A DNA stretch of 41,693 bases from CAZMFZ01 sp964565665 (GCA_964565665.1 CAZMFZ010000016.1:1-41693); one strand, 5' to 3'; numbered from the stretch's first letter, positions 27,101-35,803 are shown. Made by a program: numbers and translations. The notes: generated by a model not told the origin, from the letters alone.

Positions 27101-27701
27101 GTTTTATGTCATTAGCTACACCTGTAATCGTCCCTCCATTGTATTTCCCAAAAAAATTAAGTGAAGGGTAGCTAATTGCAGTTTGACCAGCAATTAATCC
27201 AGCTGGAACTCCTGAGGAGTTTGAATTTGTGGCATCTGCTGCCCAATTGGCTCCAAAATTATTTATTGCATAAATAAACGTAGGAGAGGCGGGCGTACCT
27301 TGAAAAATAGAAATCTGGTCGCCTGAATTGGAAAACCCTGTATTGGATCCTAATTGAGTTTGGAAAGTGAAAGCAGAATTAATATTATTTCCAGATGTAG
27401 TAAAAGTCGCGCCAGAAGTTGAAATGTTTATTACAGTTCCTGCGTTTATTGCTGAAGTTACAGTAAAGCCAAAACATTGTTCTCCAAACCTAAAGTTATT
27501 TCCTGAAACTGACCAACCACAGTCAGTAACGTAGAACATTGTGTTTGCTTCTAAATCTTTCAAAGCAAGTATTGAATAGCCTTCTGGTGACCCTATGTTG
27601 AAGGCTGTTATCGCTAAGTCGCCTGGTGACAATATTGTCTGCCCTTGCACATTCCCTAAGAATGCCGTTGTCATACATAAAATTGTAATTAATTTTTTCA
27701 T
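24189..27701 (-). CDS. Very large T9SS protein, repeated DUF5018-like domains
   Basis: A 1170-residue protein with a signal peptide (ending NVQGQ) and a C-terminal T9SS type A sorting domain (VYPNPTAGSFKIAA, GMYLVKV, KRIVIE). After an N-terminal lamin-tail-like domain (about 25-225), about five DUF5018-like repeats are visible: near 230-315, 316-397, 400-485, 910-1000 and 1005-1090. They share the pattern INVTVPF...LSANATVNPSF...YTVTAENG. Between them lie a choice-of-anchor-J-like domain (about 490-650) and an OB-fold/nuclease-associated region (about 680-880). The architecture suggests a surface adhesin or substrate-binding scaffold. No catalytic motif was found. It has its own promoter element and a strong terminator, so it forms a separate transcript. 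Confidence 0.8.
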   Translation of the reverse strand: MKKLITILCMTTAFLGNVQGQTILSPGDLAITAFNIGSPEGYSILALKDLEANTMFYVTDCGWSVSGNNFRFGEQCFGFTVTSAINAGTVINISTSGATFTTSGNNINSAFTFQTQLGSNTGFSNSGDQISIFQGTPASPTFIYAINNFGANWAADATNSNSSGVPAGLIAGQTAISYPSLNFFGKYNGGTITGVANDIKLAVANISNWSFAATTPSVPLIDYNFTILGSTISSANSITGFTLAGVAGMINGSMINVTVPFATNLMSVTANGFISANATVNPSFATAQDFSSPVNYTVTAENLSTQIYTVNAAKVPASTSNDILTFVLDGVTANISGGMINVTVPSSSNLSSLVATGTFSANATVNPSFASVTDFNTAKVFTVTAQDGISIQNYTVTAIKSLTLSSNKSITGFTLQGGYVGNIVGSVVGINVPFGTNLNALTAAGVLSSAASVIPSFDTPLDYSMMQSFKVTAENGSDNFFVVTVTSLPAVPQPKIVETFTANPTVSGWSIYTPKSLTNWILEVTTSTSRMVANGFGSAGISPMESWLITPKLSFVGSNLSVGYGGSFSFADAGTPKPTQVLFSTNYTGTGPVSLAGWNVIADDYALVTATGFKNFTASGSGYIAFKYSASSLGAIRWRLDDVTINGASLATPTVAGFVYNWEFANPTPLTLSGITSLGYVRNSISAVTGLSTIPGSLTFTIAGQLLGKNIAANVGLSGGVQFSIVDATGANTIRIPNSIYATLTASGTLLAEGNSVTVAGTLGQNNSLSQFTASSIVAADNSIKSRPAPLDVTTINESVEAKLIRVVALVDSTSWNAAPSGNGMNVNATINGVVYVVRVYAAVNDLFGKSFTKLFGRDNKVASLTIVGLGGQFNSTPASNTGYQIAPYSYADIQYPAPKSGENSIVSFQYLPQAGLNSSVVGTIIGNTVNVTVPFGTTVTGLVPTILLSANATINPASGVVPTYVNVDPQYFVNYTVFAENGVSKGYQLVVSVAAEIPTTTLSGENAMLSYVYYPQTALGLNTTVTGIIAGNNIYVTLPIGVTVTGLVPTITVSPKATLTTVSELVYKVTSESDIAALYSLNIEYIVSTTGISEFEAANAFEVYPNPTAGSFKIAAKAGLSFEIYNVLGTKVYDTTSTTEVIQVDAIATKGMYLVKVKGSSFSKRIVIE

Positions 27702-28252
27702 AACGCTTAAAATTTAGTTAAAGATTTGGTTAATCAAGCTGCCAAATGTAATTGTCAACTTCTTAAAATATTGTTTTTCTCAGTTATCAAATTGTTAAGT
27801 TTTAAAAACATTAACATAACATAGGCCTAATATTGGCACACAACTGTCAAAACTGGCTTCAAAACTAGGGTATAATGGCAGCAAAAACTTATGCAGTTTG
27901 GCTGGTTCGGTAAACCAACTGATTTTATGAAAGGGATTATTAGGAAGCTCTATATCAATAAAAAATAGCACTATTCCAATACTGAATGTTTGTATTTAAG
28001 TTTAAGCAATGGCTATTTGGCTTTTGTTTTTACATTTCAGGCTAAATAGTAAATCGAGATTCAAATTCAACCAAGCCATCCCATTTGCAAAACAGTAATG
28101 GCAGACCCAGAAAAAGCCGCCCTTTGTCATTACAAAATGAAAGAAGGCAAAACACGCTAACACACTTGTTGTAGGAATATTTGAAGCGTACTGAAGAAAA
28201 TCCCAAAAAGTAAATAGCTTTAATGTTTCAAATTAATGCCGAATATTGACCC
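27702..28252. other. 551-bp divergent intergenic region
   Basis: This spacer separates the minus-strand 1170-residue gene from cdd. It holds a candidate -7 element (27743-27750, minus). Two very short plus-strand frames look more protein-like than chance but have no supporting context: 27891-27968 (25 residues, with FGWFGKPTDFMKGIIRK) and 28099-28161 (20 residues, MADPEKAALCHYK...). I see no RNA gene, IS end or strong hairpin. Confidence 0.5.
27743..27750 (-). promoter_or_regulatory. Candidate -7 element for the 1170-residue gene
   Basis: On the minus strand this reads TACATTTG, a full match to TAnnTTTG. No good -33 element is seen at 19-21 bases. Transcription would start near 27736, leaving a leader of about 35 bases before the ATG at 27701. 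Confidence 0.4.
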
Positions 28253-28723
28253 ATGCCAAAATCTGCAGTTGCTATATCATTTGAAATATTTGAAACAATA
28301 GAATCTTTACCTGCCGATTTGCAAATGCTGGCATTAGCAGCCCAAGACATTACACACACTGCCTACGCTCCCTATTCAAATTTTAAAGTAGGAGCGTCTG
28401 TGTTGCTGGCAAATAAGCAAGTGGTTTCAGGGAGCAATCAAGAAAACAGTGCTTATCCTTCTGGGCTTTGTGCAGAGCGGGTAGCTTTGTTTTCCACGGC
28501 TGTGCAATATCCGCACCAAAAGATTGCTGCTATAGCCATAGCCGCCACAAAGTCCTACAGCTTTTTTTTAGACTGTGCCCCATGTGGTGCTTGCCGTGAG
28601 GTAATGATGGAATATGAGCGAAAACAACAGTCGCCCATAGCGGTATTGTTTCAAGCCGCCCAAGGCAAATATTATCTGGTAGCTTCGGTAAAAGATCTAC
28701 TGCCTTTTAATTTTGTAATGTAA
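28253..28723 (+). CDS. cdd: Cytidine deaminase
   Basis: A 156-residue homotetrameric-type cytidine deaminase, slightly longer than the usual 130 residues because of an N-terminal extension. It deaminates cytidine and deoxycytidine to uridine and deoxyuridine in the pyrimidine salvage pathway, in the cytoplasm. Zinc ligands are Cys73 in GLCAERVALF (with catalytic Glu75) and Cys111 and Cys114 in APCGACREV. The substrate-binding motif APYSNFKVGASV lies at 39-50. The next gene on the same strand encodes a secreted endonuclease 122 bases downstream, which may link salvage with extracellular nucleic-acid breakdown. Confidence 0.95.
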   Translation: MPKSAVAISFEIFETIESLPADLQMLALAAQDITHTAYAPYSNFKVGASVLLANKQVVSGSNQENSAYPSGLCAERVALFSTAVQYPHQKIAAIAIAATKSYSFFLDCAPCGACREVMMEYERKQQSPIAVLFQAAQGKYYLVASVKDLLPFNFVM

Positions 28724-28844
28724 AATAGTTGCTTTGGGGCACGGAAGCTACCTTGTAGTTTCAAAAAGTTAACCAAATCATAATACAAGATTGGATAGCA
28801 GTACAAATGCGATACGCTAGCTTTACGCCCCTAACCATCCCATT

Positions 28845-31451
28845 ATGTTGAAAAGATTAACTACTGCTCTTTTATTTTTTCTATTTCTCTCCCATCTTTT
28901 TGCTCAAATACCAACTGGCTATTATGCTAATGCCGATGGCAAATCAGGAGCCTATTTGAAAACTGCTTTGTATGATATCATCAAAAACCCGTCTGTAACA
29001 TCGTACGGTGGGCTATATACTTCATTTTTAACTACTGATAAAAAAGCGAACGGTAAAGTTTGGGATATGTATTCCGACATACCTGGGGGTACACCTCCTT
29101 ACGAATACAGCTATGGAAGCGGCACTTGCGGAAACTATGCTAAAGAGGGCGATTGCTACAACAGAGAGCATTCTTTTCCCCAAAGCTGGTTCAATAGTTC
29201 TTCGCCAATGCAATCCGATCTATTTCATTTGTACCCTACCGATGGCAAAGTAAATGGCATTCGAAGCAATTATCCGTATGGGGAAGTGGGTACAGCCTCT
29301 ACGACTTCTCAAAATGGCAGTAAATTAGGAGCATCAAAATCGCCTGGCTATTCTAGTATAGTATTCGAACCTATTGACGAATACAAAGGCGACTTAGCAA
29401 GAAGCGTACTGTATATGGTGACCTGCTATGAAAACCAAGTAGTAGCATGGCAAGGCAACGGAAATGCTGACAACATCTTGGCGGGCAATACTTTTCCTGC
29501 TTTAGACCAATGGCATATCGATCTTTTAGCCAAATGGCATCAGCAAGATCCTGTTTCTACCAAGGAAATAAACAGAAATAATGCGGCATATGCTGTGCAA
29601 GGCAATAGAAACCCATTTATAGATCGTCCAGAATATGCAGGTTTGATTTGGGGCTTTGGCACCACATCGGGCGTAAATACCAATACCTGCACGGGCATTT
29701 CACCAACAACCCAGCTTTCTAACATAAATATTTCGGCCATAAGCCAAAATTCGGCTAGCATCTCTTGGACAAATGGAAACGGCAAAGGCAGGTTGGTAAA
29801 ATTAAATAACACAAATACATTCAGCAACCCTACAGACAATGCAAATTTAGTGGGAAATGCTGCCTACATCTCAGGGGAACAAAATGTGTACAGCGGAGTT
29901 GGCCATTCGGTGGTAGTTACTGGCCTAAACACGCTGACCACCTACTATATTAAAGGTTATGAATATGACTGCACCACTGGCACAGGCTTCATTTACAATA
30001 ACAACCCAAGCACCAACAACCCGAGCAGTTTTGCCACCCTTTCTGTTCCCTCTGCACCTACAGATGGATCGAACGGAACTATAATCGTGAACCAAAACTT
30101 TACGCCTTGCCCAGCTGTAGGATGGCAAACTATTCTGGTCACAGGCACAAAAAACTGGTTTTGCAATGCAGGCGGCTTTATGGAATGCAATGGTTTCATC
30201 AATGCTTCATCGACACCAGCTCAGGAAGCTTGGCTAATTTCGCCAGCATTTGACACACGTAGTTTTACAGGATTAACCTTTTCATTTAAGTCTGCAACTA
30301 GATATACAGACAACACGATTGTCCATCCACAAATCACTGTTTACTACGCCACCAACTATGCTGGTTCGGGCAATCCAACTTCAGCCAATTGGACACCAAT
30401 TAACAATTTCAGCTATCCTGCTTCGAACACGGACATAAATGCAAATATTGCTTGGCTTTCAAGCGGTTTAGTTACCGTCAATGGCATTTCTTCTGCCAAC
30501 GTTTATTTTGCCTATAGGTATAAATCTTCCGGATCGGGCTCAAATTCTTCCACAAGATGGCGGATTGACGATGTATTAATCAATGGTTTGTCAAGCATTA
30601 CAGGATTGCCACCAGCAACTGCGAATAATGCACCTACAGCTTTGAATTTGACTTTAAGTGGCTTGGCATCAGACACTTTGAAGGGTTCACTTATCAACAG
30701 CATCTCAGATATTGACCTTGATAAAATATTGATTACCATACAAAACGAAGAAACAACGGCAAAATTCGGAACCGTATCTATATTTGAAGATGGCAGCATT
30801 GCGTACAAATCTACGGCTTTATTTACAGGTATCGACTTTTTCGAGTATACCGTATGCGACCCAACTACATGCACTTCAGGCATTATATATTTTGATGTGA
30901 AGTATGTAAATAAGGCACCCATAGCCAAATCTGATACTTTTATAGTTGCTAAAAACTTAGCCTTTTCGGGTTCTATCAATGATTTGTATTCCGACCTCAA
31001 TAATGATGTACTTACATTACAATCGTTTATTGGCACTTTAGCAGGCGGCAGCAATTTTTTGTTGAATGCTAATGGCAGCTTCACCTTTATTCCTAAGCCT
31101 AGCTTTGTTGGGCTTGAAACGTACACTTATAAAGTTTGCGACCAAGATTCTTGCAGCTTTGGCAAGCTCAATTTTTCCATTGCCGGTATCACTAACTCGA
31201 TGGAGAAATTCGCAGACAATTTTAAATTGTATCCACAACCTGTTTCCGATATTTTAATTATTTCTTCAAATAAAACTATTATAAAATCAATAGCCTTATA
31301 CAATCTTTTAGGCGAAAAAATAGATGTACAAGCGGTAGACAATTCAACTTCTGTAGTTATAGATGTGAGTCACTTAAATGCTGGTTGCTATGTTCTGATG
31401 ATAGAATCCGAAAACTTCATCTTCGCCAAACAGGTATTGATTGTAAAATAG
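28845..31451 (+). CDS. T9SS-secreted endonuclease I
   Basis: An 868-residue modular nuclease. A signal peptide (1-21, ending HLFAQ) is followed by an endonuclease I (EndA/Vvn) domain at about 22-270. Its beta-beta-alpha-metal motif is visible at 106-116 (NREHSFPQSWF, with catalytic His109), with DLFHLYPTDGKVNGIRSNYP just after. Then come a fibronectin-III-like domain (about 290-400), a choice-of-anchor-J domain (about 415-590), two tandem cadherin/Ig-like domains (about 605-770) and a T9SS type A sorting domain (about 785-868, ending in KQVLIVK). It should cleave DNA, and possibly RNA, outside the cell. A hairpin follows its stop. It may work with the EEP-family secreted protein on the opposite strand. 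Confidence 0.9.
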   Translation: MLKRLTTALLFFLFLSHLFAQIPTGYYANADGKSGAYLKTALYDIIKNPSVTSYGGLYTSFLTTDKKANGKVWDMYSDIPGGTPPYEYSYGSGTCGNYAKEGDCYNREHSFPQSWFNSSSPMQSDLFHLYPTDGKVNGIRSNYPYGEVGTASTTSQNGSKLGASKSPGYSSIVFEPIDEYKGDLARSVLYMVTCYENQVVAWQGNGNADNILAGNTFPALDQWHIDLLAKWHQQDPVSTKEINRNNAAYAVQGNRNPFIDRPEYAGLIWGFGTTSGVNTNTCTGISPTTQLSNINISAISQNSASISWTNGNGKGRLVKLNNTNTFSNPTDNANLVGNAAYISGEQNVYSGVGHSVVVTGLNTLTTYYIKGYEYDCTTGTGFIYNNNPSTNNPSSFATLSVPSAPTDGSNGTIIVNQNFTPCPAVGWQTILVTGTKNWFCNAGGFMECNGFINASSTPAQEAWLISPAFDTRSFTGLTFSFKSATRYTDNTIVHPQITVYYATNYAGSGNPTSANWTPINNFSYPASNTDINANIAWLSSGLVTVNGISSANVYFAYRYKSSGSGSNSSTRWRIDDVLINGLSSITGLPPATANNAPTALNLTLSGLASDTLKGSLINSISDIDLDKILITIQNEETTAKFGTVSIFEDGSIAYKSTALFTGIDFFEYTVCDPTTCTSGIIYFDVKYVNKAPIAKSDTFIVAKNLAFSGSINDLYSDLNNDVLTLQSFIGTLAGGSNFLLNANGSFTFIPKPSFVGLETYTYKVCDQDSCSFGKLNFSIAGITNSMEKFADNFKLYPQPVSDILIISSNKTIIKSIALYNLLGEKIDVQAVDNSTSVVIDVSHLNAGCYVLMIESENFIFAKQVLIVK

Positions 31452-31461
31452 ATTTCGTACA

Positions 31462-31499
31462 ATCCATATAGCCCTTTAATGCTTTAGGGCTATATGGAT
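31462..31499 (+). terminator. Hairpin after the endonuclease I gene
   Basis: A perfect 14-bp inverted repeat, ATCCATATAGCCCT (31462-31475) and AGGGCTATATGGAT (31486-31499), with a 10-base loop, starts 11 bases after the stop codon. No T-run follows, so it may stabilise the mRNA 3' end or terminate only weakly. Confidence 0.5.
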
Positions 31500-31590
31500 G
31501 CTACCAAAGCGAAGATAGATAGGCTTTTAACACATCTTTCCACTTGTATCTTGCCCAATAATTGATGAATTTTAGACAAATTTTTAAAAT

Positions 31591-32274
31591 TTGAAGCAAC
31601 CCTATTTTAGCCTAAAGCCCTACTATTTCTATTTGGCTATTTGCATTTGTTATTTTATAATAGCAGCCGCAATTCTTCTTTTAAGCCAAAAAGGGCAATC
31701 CGAACTATATATCAATAGTCATTTTACCCCTTATTTCGATACTTTTTTTAAATACTACACCAATTTGGGCGATGGTTGGTTTTACGCTGCATTCAATATT
31801 GCTTTGCTGTTAGTTGGTTTTTATGAGGTGCTGTTGGCATTAGTTACAATTTTAATTACCACAAGCATTATTCATTTGTGCAAAGAAATACTGTTTCATG
31901 GAATTTCTCGTCCAATGGGCTTTTTCGTCAGAGATTTGAATATTCATTTGGTAAACGGGGTAGATATTCACCTAGAAAATACTTTCCCTTCGGGCCACAC
32001 TTGTACTGGCTTTAATATGGCCATTATGCTGGTGTTTATTTTGGTAAAATATCAGCCTGCATTTAAAAATATATGGGTTAGCTTCATTTTCATTTTGGCT
32101 TTTCTTATTGGCATCTCACGTATTTATTTAATGCAACATTTCTTGGCCGATACTATGGCAGGCACTTTTGTTGGTACTTTTGTTGCATTGCTCGTAATAG
32201 TTTTATTTGAAAAATATACCCCATTAAAAGACCATACATTTTGGAAGCGTTCGCTGCTGCGGTTAAAAAACTAG
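31591..32274 (+). CDS. PAP2-family membrane phosphatase
   Basis: A 227-residue integral membrane protein of the PAP2/phosphatidic acid phosphatase family. The three signature motifs are visible: K98...SRP (107-108; spacing eight instead of the usual six), PSGH (133-136) and SRIYLMQHFLAD (176-187, with His183 and Asp187). About six membrane helices are predicted, with the active site facing the periplasm. It dephosphorylates lipid phosphates such as undecaprenyl pyrophosphate or lipid A phosphate. The start must be a TTG (31591): the frame is closed by TAA at 31585 and there is no early in-frame ATG. It overlaps the next gene by 34 bases, suggesting an operon for envelope lipid processing. Confidence 0.85.
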   Translation: MKQPYFSLKPYYFYLAICICYFIIAAAILLLSQKGQSELYINSHFTPYFDTFFKYYTNLGDGWFYAAFNIALLLVGFYEVLLALVTILITTSIIHLCKEILFHGISRPMGFFVRDLNIHLVNGVDIHLENTFPSGHTCTGFNMAIMLVFILVKYQPAFKNIWVSFIFILAFLIGISRIYLMQHFLADTMAGTFVGTFVALLVIVLFEKYTPLKDHTFWKRSLLRLKN

Positions 32275-33884
32275 ATGCATTAAGTGATAGGCAAATCAAA
32301 TGGCTGATTGCCATTATGGGTGCATTGCTATTTATTCCATTTTTAGGCAAAGTGCATCTTTTTGATTGGGATGAAATCAATTTTGCCGAATCGGCACGTG
32401 AGATGCTGCTCACTCACGATTATTTGCGTGTCCAAATCAATTTTGAGCCTTTTTGGGAAAAACCACCACTTTTTTTTTGGTTGCAAGCATTGAGCATGCA
32501 CACTTTTGGGGTAAATGAATTTGCTGCCCGATTTCCCAATGCTTTGGTAGGTATTGTCACTCTTGTATCGCTTTATCATATTGGCAATCAGTTATTCAAC
32601 AGAAAGTTTGGCTTGCTTTGGTTAGCTGCTTATATAGGCTCATTTCTGCCACATTTTTATTTCAAATCCGGTATTATAGACCCGCTTTTCAATCTTTTTA
32701 TTTTTCTAGGTATTTACCAGCTGCATCAAGCATTTACAAAAGAAAGGAATACAAAAGCGATAGGTTGGGCTGGGTTGTTTGTGGGTTTGGGCTTACTCAC
32801 TAAAGGGCCGGTTGCTCTGCTCATTTCTGGGGTTACAGCCATTTTATATTTCGCTGCAAGGTGGAATTTTAAACTGAAGCACCTGCTGTACTTAGCATTA
32901 TTTGGTTTTTTAGCAGTATTGGTAGCTGCCCTTTGGTTTGGGCTTGAAACTTGGAAAAACGGAACTTGGTTTTTACAAACTTTCATAGAATACAATTTAA
33001 GATTGATGAAAACAGAAGATTCTGGGCATGGCCAACCAATTTATTATCATCCTATTGTGCTGTTTTTGGGTTGCTTCCCTACAAGTATTTTATGCTTACA
33101 AATGCTTTTTAAAAATAAAGATGTGGCCGAAAACACCTTCGCTCTCACTATGCAATTGCTGTTTTGGATTGTATTGGTGATATTTTCCTTGGTAAAAACC
33201 AAAATAATACACTACTCATCGCTTTGCTATTTTCCAATTACTTTTTTGGCTGTTTTTTATGTGACAAAATATGGCATTGCAAAATGGCAGAAAATACTAT
33301 TGTTAATTGTAGGCTCAATCATTGGTGTGGCACTTATAGCCTTGCCTTTCTTTGTACAAAACATAAATTTATTTTTGCCATATATTAAAGATGTATTTGC
33401 CCAAGCAAATTTGCAGGCAGATGTATATTGGTCTGGCTATGAGGCTATTGTAGGCATTATTTTTATTATTGGAACTGTATTGGGGTTGTATTTTGTAAAA
33501 GGCACTTCCAAACAATTAGCCATTATTTTTGCATCCGTAGCCTTATGCTTCGAGCTTTCATTGGTGTGGGTAGCCCCGAAGGTCGAAACTCACATTCAAG
33601 GAGCTATGATTGATTTTCTAAAATATACGCAATCGCAAGATTGCTATATTAAAGCCATTGGCTTCAAAAGCTATGCACAATATTTTTACAGCAATCGAAA
33701 GCCTGATTACAACCAAGCTATGGATGAGGAAACAAAGCTTGTGTATGGCAATATCGACAAACCGGTGTACCTCATTACCAAATGCGATAGAGATAACTAC
33801 AGGCTAATCTCCGAGCTTGAAGTAGTACTTGATAAAAATGGCTGGGTAGTGTATAAAAGATTGCCAGCAGATGGAAAGAAGTAG
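32241..33884 (+). CDS. ArnT-like GT-C glycosyltransferase
   Basis: A 547-residue multi-pass membrane glycosyltransferase of the GT-C fold (GT39/GT83, ArnT-like). The first periplasmic loop carries the acidic catalytic motif FDWDEINFAESARE (41-54), followed by FWEKPPLFFWLQA. Eleven or more hydrophobic segments follow, with a soluble C-terminal domain (about 440-547). Such enzymes transfer a sugar from polyprenyl phosphate to lipid A or to proteins on the periplasmic side. The TTG at 32241 is chosen because the next in-frame ATG (32316) would remove half of the first helix. Its start overlaps the PAP2 gene, so coupled translation and a shared pathway (lipid phosphate removal, then glycosylation) are likely. 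Confidence 0.85.
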   Translation: MEAFAAAVKKLDALSDRQIKWLIAIMGALLFIPFLGKVHLFDWDEINFAESAREMLLTHDYLRVQINFEPFWEKPPLFFWLQALSMHTFGVNEFAARFPNALVGIVTLVSLYHIGNQLFNRKFGLLWLAAYIGSFLPHFYFKSGIIDPLFNLFIFLGIYQLHQAFTKERNTKAIGWAGLFVGLGLLTKGPVALLISGVTAILYFAARWNFKLKHLLYLALFGFLAVLVAALWFGLETWKNGTWFLQTFIEYNLRLMKTEDSGHGQPIYYHPIVLFLGCFPTSILCLQMLFKNKDVAENTFALTMQLLFWIVLVIFSLVKTKIIHYSSLCYFPITFLAVFYVTKYGIAKWQKILLLIVGSIIGVALIALPFFVQNINLFLPYIKDVFAQANLQADVYWSGYEAIVGIIFIIGTVLGLYFVKGTSKQLAIIFASVALCFELSLVWVAPKVETHIQGAMIDFLKYTQSQDCYIKAIGFKSYAQYFYSNRKPDYNQAMDEETKLVYGNIDKPVYLITKCDRDNYRLISELEVVLDKNGWVVYKRLPADGKK

Positions 33885-33943
33885 GAATGGAGATGAATAG
33901 CCTATCAAGTTTATATGCTTGTGTAGGTATCTTTCAAATAAAA

Positions 33944-33972
33944 AAAAGCTCCAGATAAATTCTAGAGCTTTT
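33944..33972. terminator. Bidirectional intrinsic terminator
   Basis: The hairpin AAAAGCTC (33944-33951) with GAGCTTTT (33965-33972), extended inside by AGA/TCT around one mismatch, has a 5-base loop. It is flanked by an A-run on the left and a T-rich run on the right. It lies between two convergent genes and can serve both strands. Confidence 0.8.
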
Positions 33973-34003
33973 ATATTTATTGTTAACCTAAAAAATATGG
34001 ATT

Positions 34004-35803
34004 TTATTTCAAAGCATCTTTGAATTTTTCGTTGTCTTTTACGTTCATAAATTCCAAATCGTCTAATGCTTTTCTTTTCATAGAATCGTCAAGTTTGAAA
34101 GCATTCTTCAACTGTGTATTCACACCATCAATATCTGTTAAGCGAGCAGCTGCAATGGCTGAAGTGTAATAGTACACAGCTTTCGTTGCATCTTTGCTGA
34201 TGGCTTCATCAATAGCGGCCTTAGCAGCTTGGTTATCTTTCTTCAACAACAATGCCAACCCTTTGTCGAATGTAACCTGAGCATCAGTACCTGCAGCATT
34301 CAAATCTTGTATTGCAGCATCATATGTACCAGCTTTAATATCAAGCACACCTTGTATTCCTTTTAAGCCTTTATTTACATCGGCACTAGGTTGAAATTTG
34401 GCTGCAGAGGCAAGGGCTTCAGCAGCACCTGCTTTATCACCTTTCATCAATTTGGCAGTAGCCATATTCAAATATACTTCTGAACCTTCTTTCTTGTTTT
34501 TTGCAATTTCAAGTTTGGTCATTGCTTGATCTACCACTTGCATTTGGGTAGTGGCATTGGGTTCTTTTTTAGCTTTTTCTAAATACAATGCTCCCAAATT
34601 ATTAAATGCTTCGTAGCTATCGTCACGTTTTGAAGATGCTAACAATATTGCTTCTTGCTCTTCAGGTGCTGGAGTCAAAGTAGCTGCATAAAGCAATTCT
34701 TTTGAATCTAAAGTATCAGCTTTGGTTTTTGTACCGTTGGCAATATTTTTAGCCATCAAATAGATTTGAGCATCAGATTTTTTAGGCTTTACTGTCAATA
34801 CTTCAGTTTGTGCGTTTCTCAATTTTGGATAAATTTCTCTTTCCAACATTTTGTACGATTTCAATTTTTGAAGTTTTAATTCTTTTTGGTGGAAAGTTCC
34901 CTCTTCACCATCTACAATTGCCAGTATTTCTTGTTTTTGGGCTGCATTCAATTTCTTCACAGAATCTAACTGCACTTTCAAATCTGCCCAATCTTTTACT
35001 TTTCCTTTCACTACAAAAGTGATAGAGTCAGCTACTTTACCATAGTTGAATTTCTTCATTGTTTCACGATAGTACTTTTCTATCGTCATGGCACGTTGTT
35101 CAGAAAGCTTTTCATTGAAGGCTTCAAAACCTTCAGGTGAATGCGTTCCTACAATGTTTACTGTTCTGGTTACATATTTAGTAGCGATAAATTTCTCGAA
35201 AAATTTAGCTCTTGAGCCTTTGGTTTCTTTAGCTTCAAGTTTGGCTATTCTTTTTTGGAAGTAGAAATTTACAACTGTGGGTTGCAATTCTTCTCTATTA
35301 TCGTATCCGTGATCTGCCATAGCAGTTGGATATACAGGTTGCACCAATAGAGGTGTAGTGATGATACCACTGGTTACTGTGATTTCAGGTGTTTTTTTCC
35401 CAGGTTTGTTCAAATCTCCCATTTCACCTACTACTACTACTATCCCTTTTTTCAAATTGTCGGCATAAGCAAATCCAAATTTGCTCGACATTGTGGGTGG
35501 TTTGGTAGCTGCTTCAGGGAAATCATTGCCATTAAATACAACTTTACCCGCATTCACGCGATTTTCAAATGCTTTGTAATCTACTGTTACAGTGTAAATT
35601 TTGTTTTTCTTCAACATTTTCACTGGTACTACTGCCGACATATCGAATTTTACTGAGTCACCATGCAGTTCTAAAGGGCTAGGATTGGTTTTTAATTGTT
35701 GTTCTTTGGCCAACTTATTCATGTCGACACCTGCACAGCCTGCTAAAAATACTGCTAGGCAAGCAGAAACAGATTTCAAATTAATCTTACTGTGTTTTTT
35801 CAT
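34004..35803 (-). CDS. OmpA-like/TPR lipoprotein
   Basis: A 599-residue outer-membrane lipoprotein (FLAGCAG, Cys23). The ATG at 35803 gives the proper signal; a TTG 11 codons upstream is rejected because it overlaps the promoter. After an N-terminal beta domain (about 45-180), residues about 190-300 resemble an OmpA-type peptidoglycan-binding domain (TRTVNIVGTHSPEGFEAFNEKLSEQRAMTIEKYY, with the typical SEQRA segment). The C-terminal half (about 360-599) contains TPR repeats (for example GAAEALASAAKFQPSADVNKG and AAIDEAISKDATKAVYYYTSA). It probably links the outer membrane to the cell wall and binds other envelope proteins. It is transcribed alone from a good Bacteroidota promoter. Confidence 0.75.
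   Translation of the reverse strand: MKKHSKINLKSVSACLAVFLAGCAGVDMNKLAKEQQLKTNPSPLELHGDSVKFDMSAVVPVKMLKKNKIYTVTVDYKAFENRVNAGKVVFNGNDFPEAATKPPTMSSKFGFAYADNLKKGIVVVVGEMGDLNKPGKKTPEITVTSGIITTPLLVQPVYPTAMADHGYDNREELQPTVVNFYFQKRIAKLEAKETKGSRAKFFEKFIATKYVTRTVNIVGTHSPEGFEAFNEKLSEQRAMTIEKYYRETMKKFNYGKVADSITFVVKGKVKDWADLKVQLDSVKKLNAAQKQEILAIVDGEEGTFHQKELKLQKLKSYKMLEREIYPKLRNAQTEVLTVKPKKSDAQIYLMAKNIANGTKTKADTLDSKELLYAATLTPAPEEQEAILLASSKRDDSYEAFNNLGALYLEKAKKEPNATTQMQVVDQAMTKLEIAKNKKEGSEVYLNMATAKLMKGDKAGAAEALASAAKFQPSADVNKGLKGIQGVLDIKAGTYDAAIQDLNAAGTDAQVTFDKGLALLLKKDNQAAKAAIDEAISKDATKAVYYYTSAIAAARLTDIDGVNTQLKNAFKLDDSMKRKALDDLEFMNVKDNEKFKDALK

Noticed and set aside
30512..31126. Antisense open frame of 204 codons within the endonuclease I gene
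   Set aside because: It mirrors the coding strand, shows no recognisable domain, and the sense frame has clear domains throughout.
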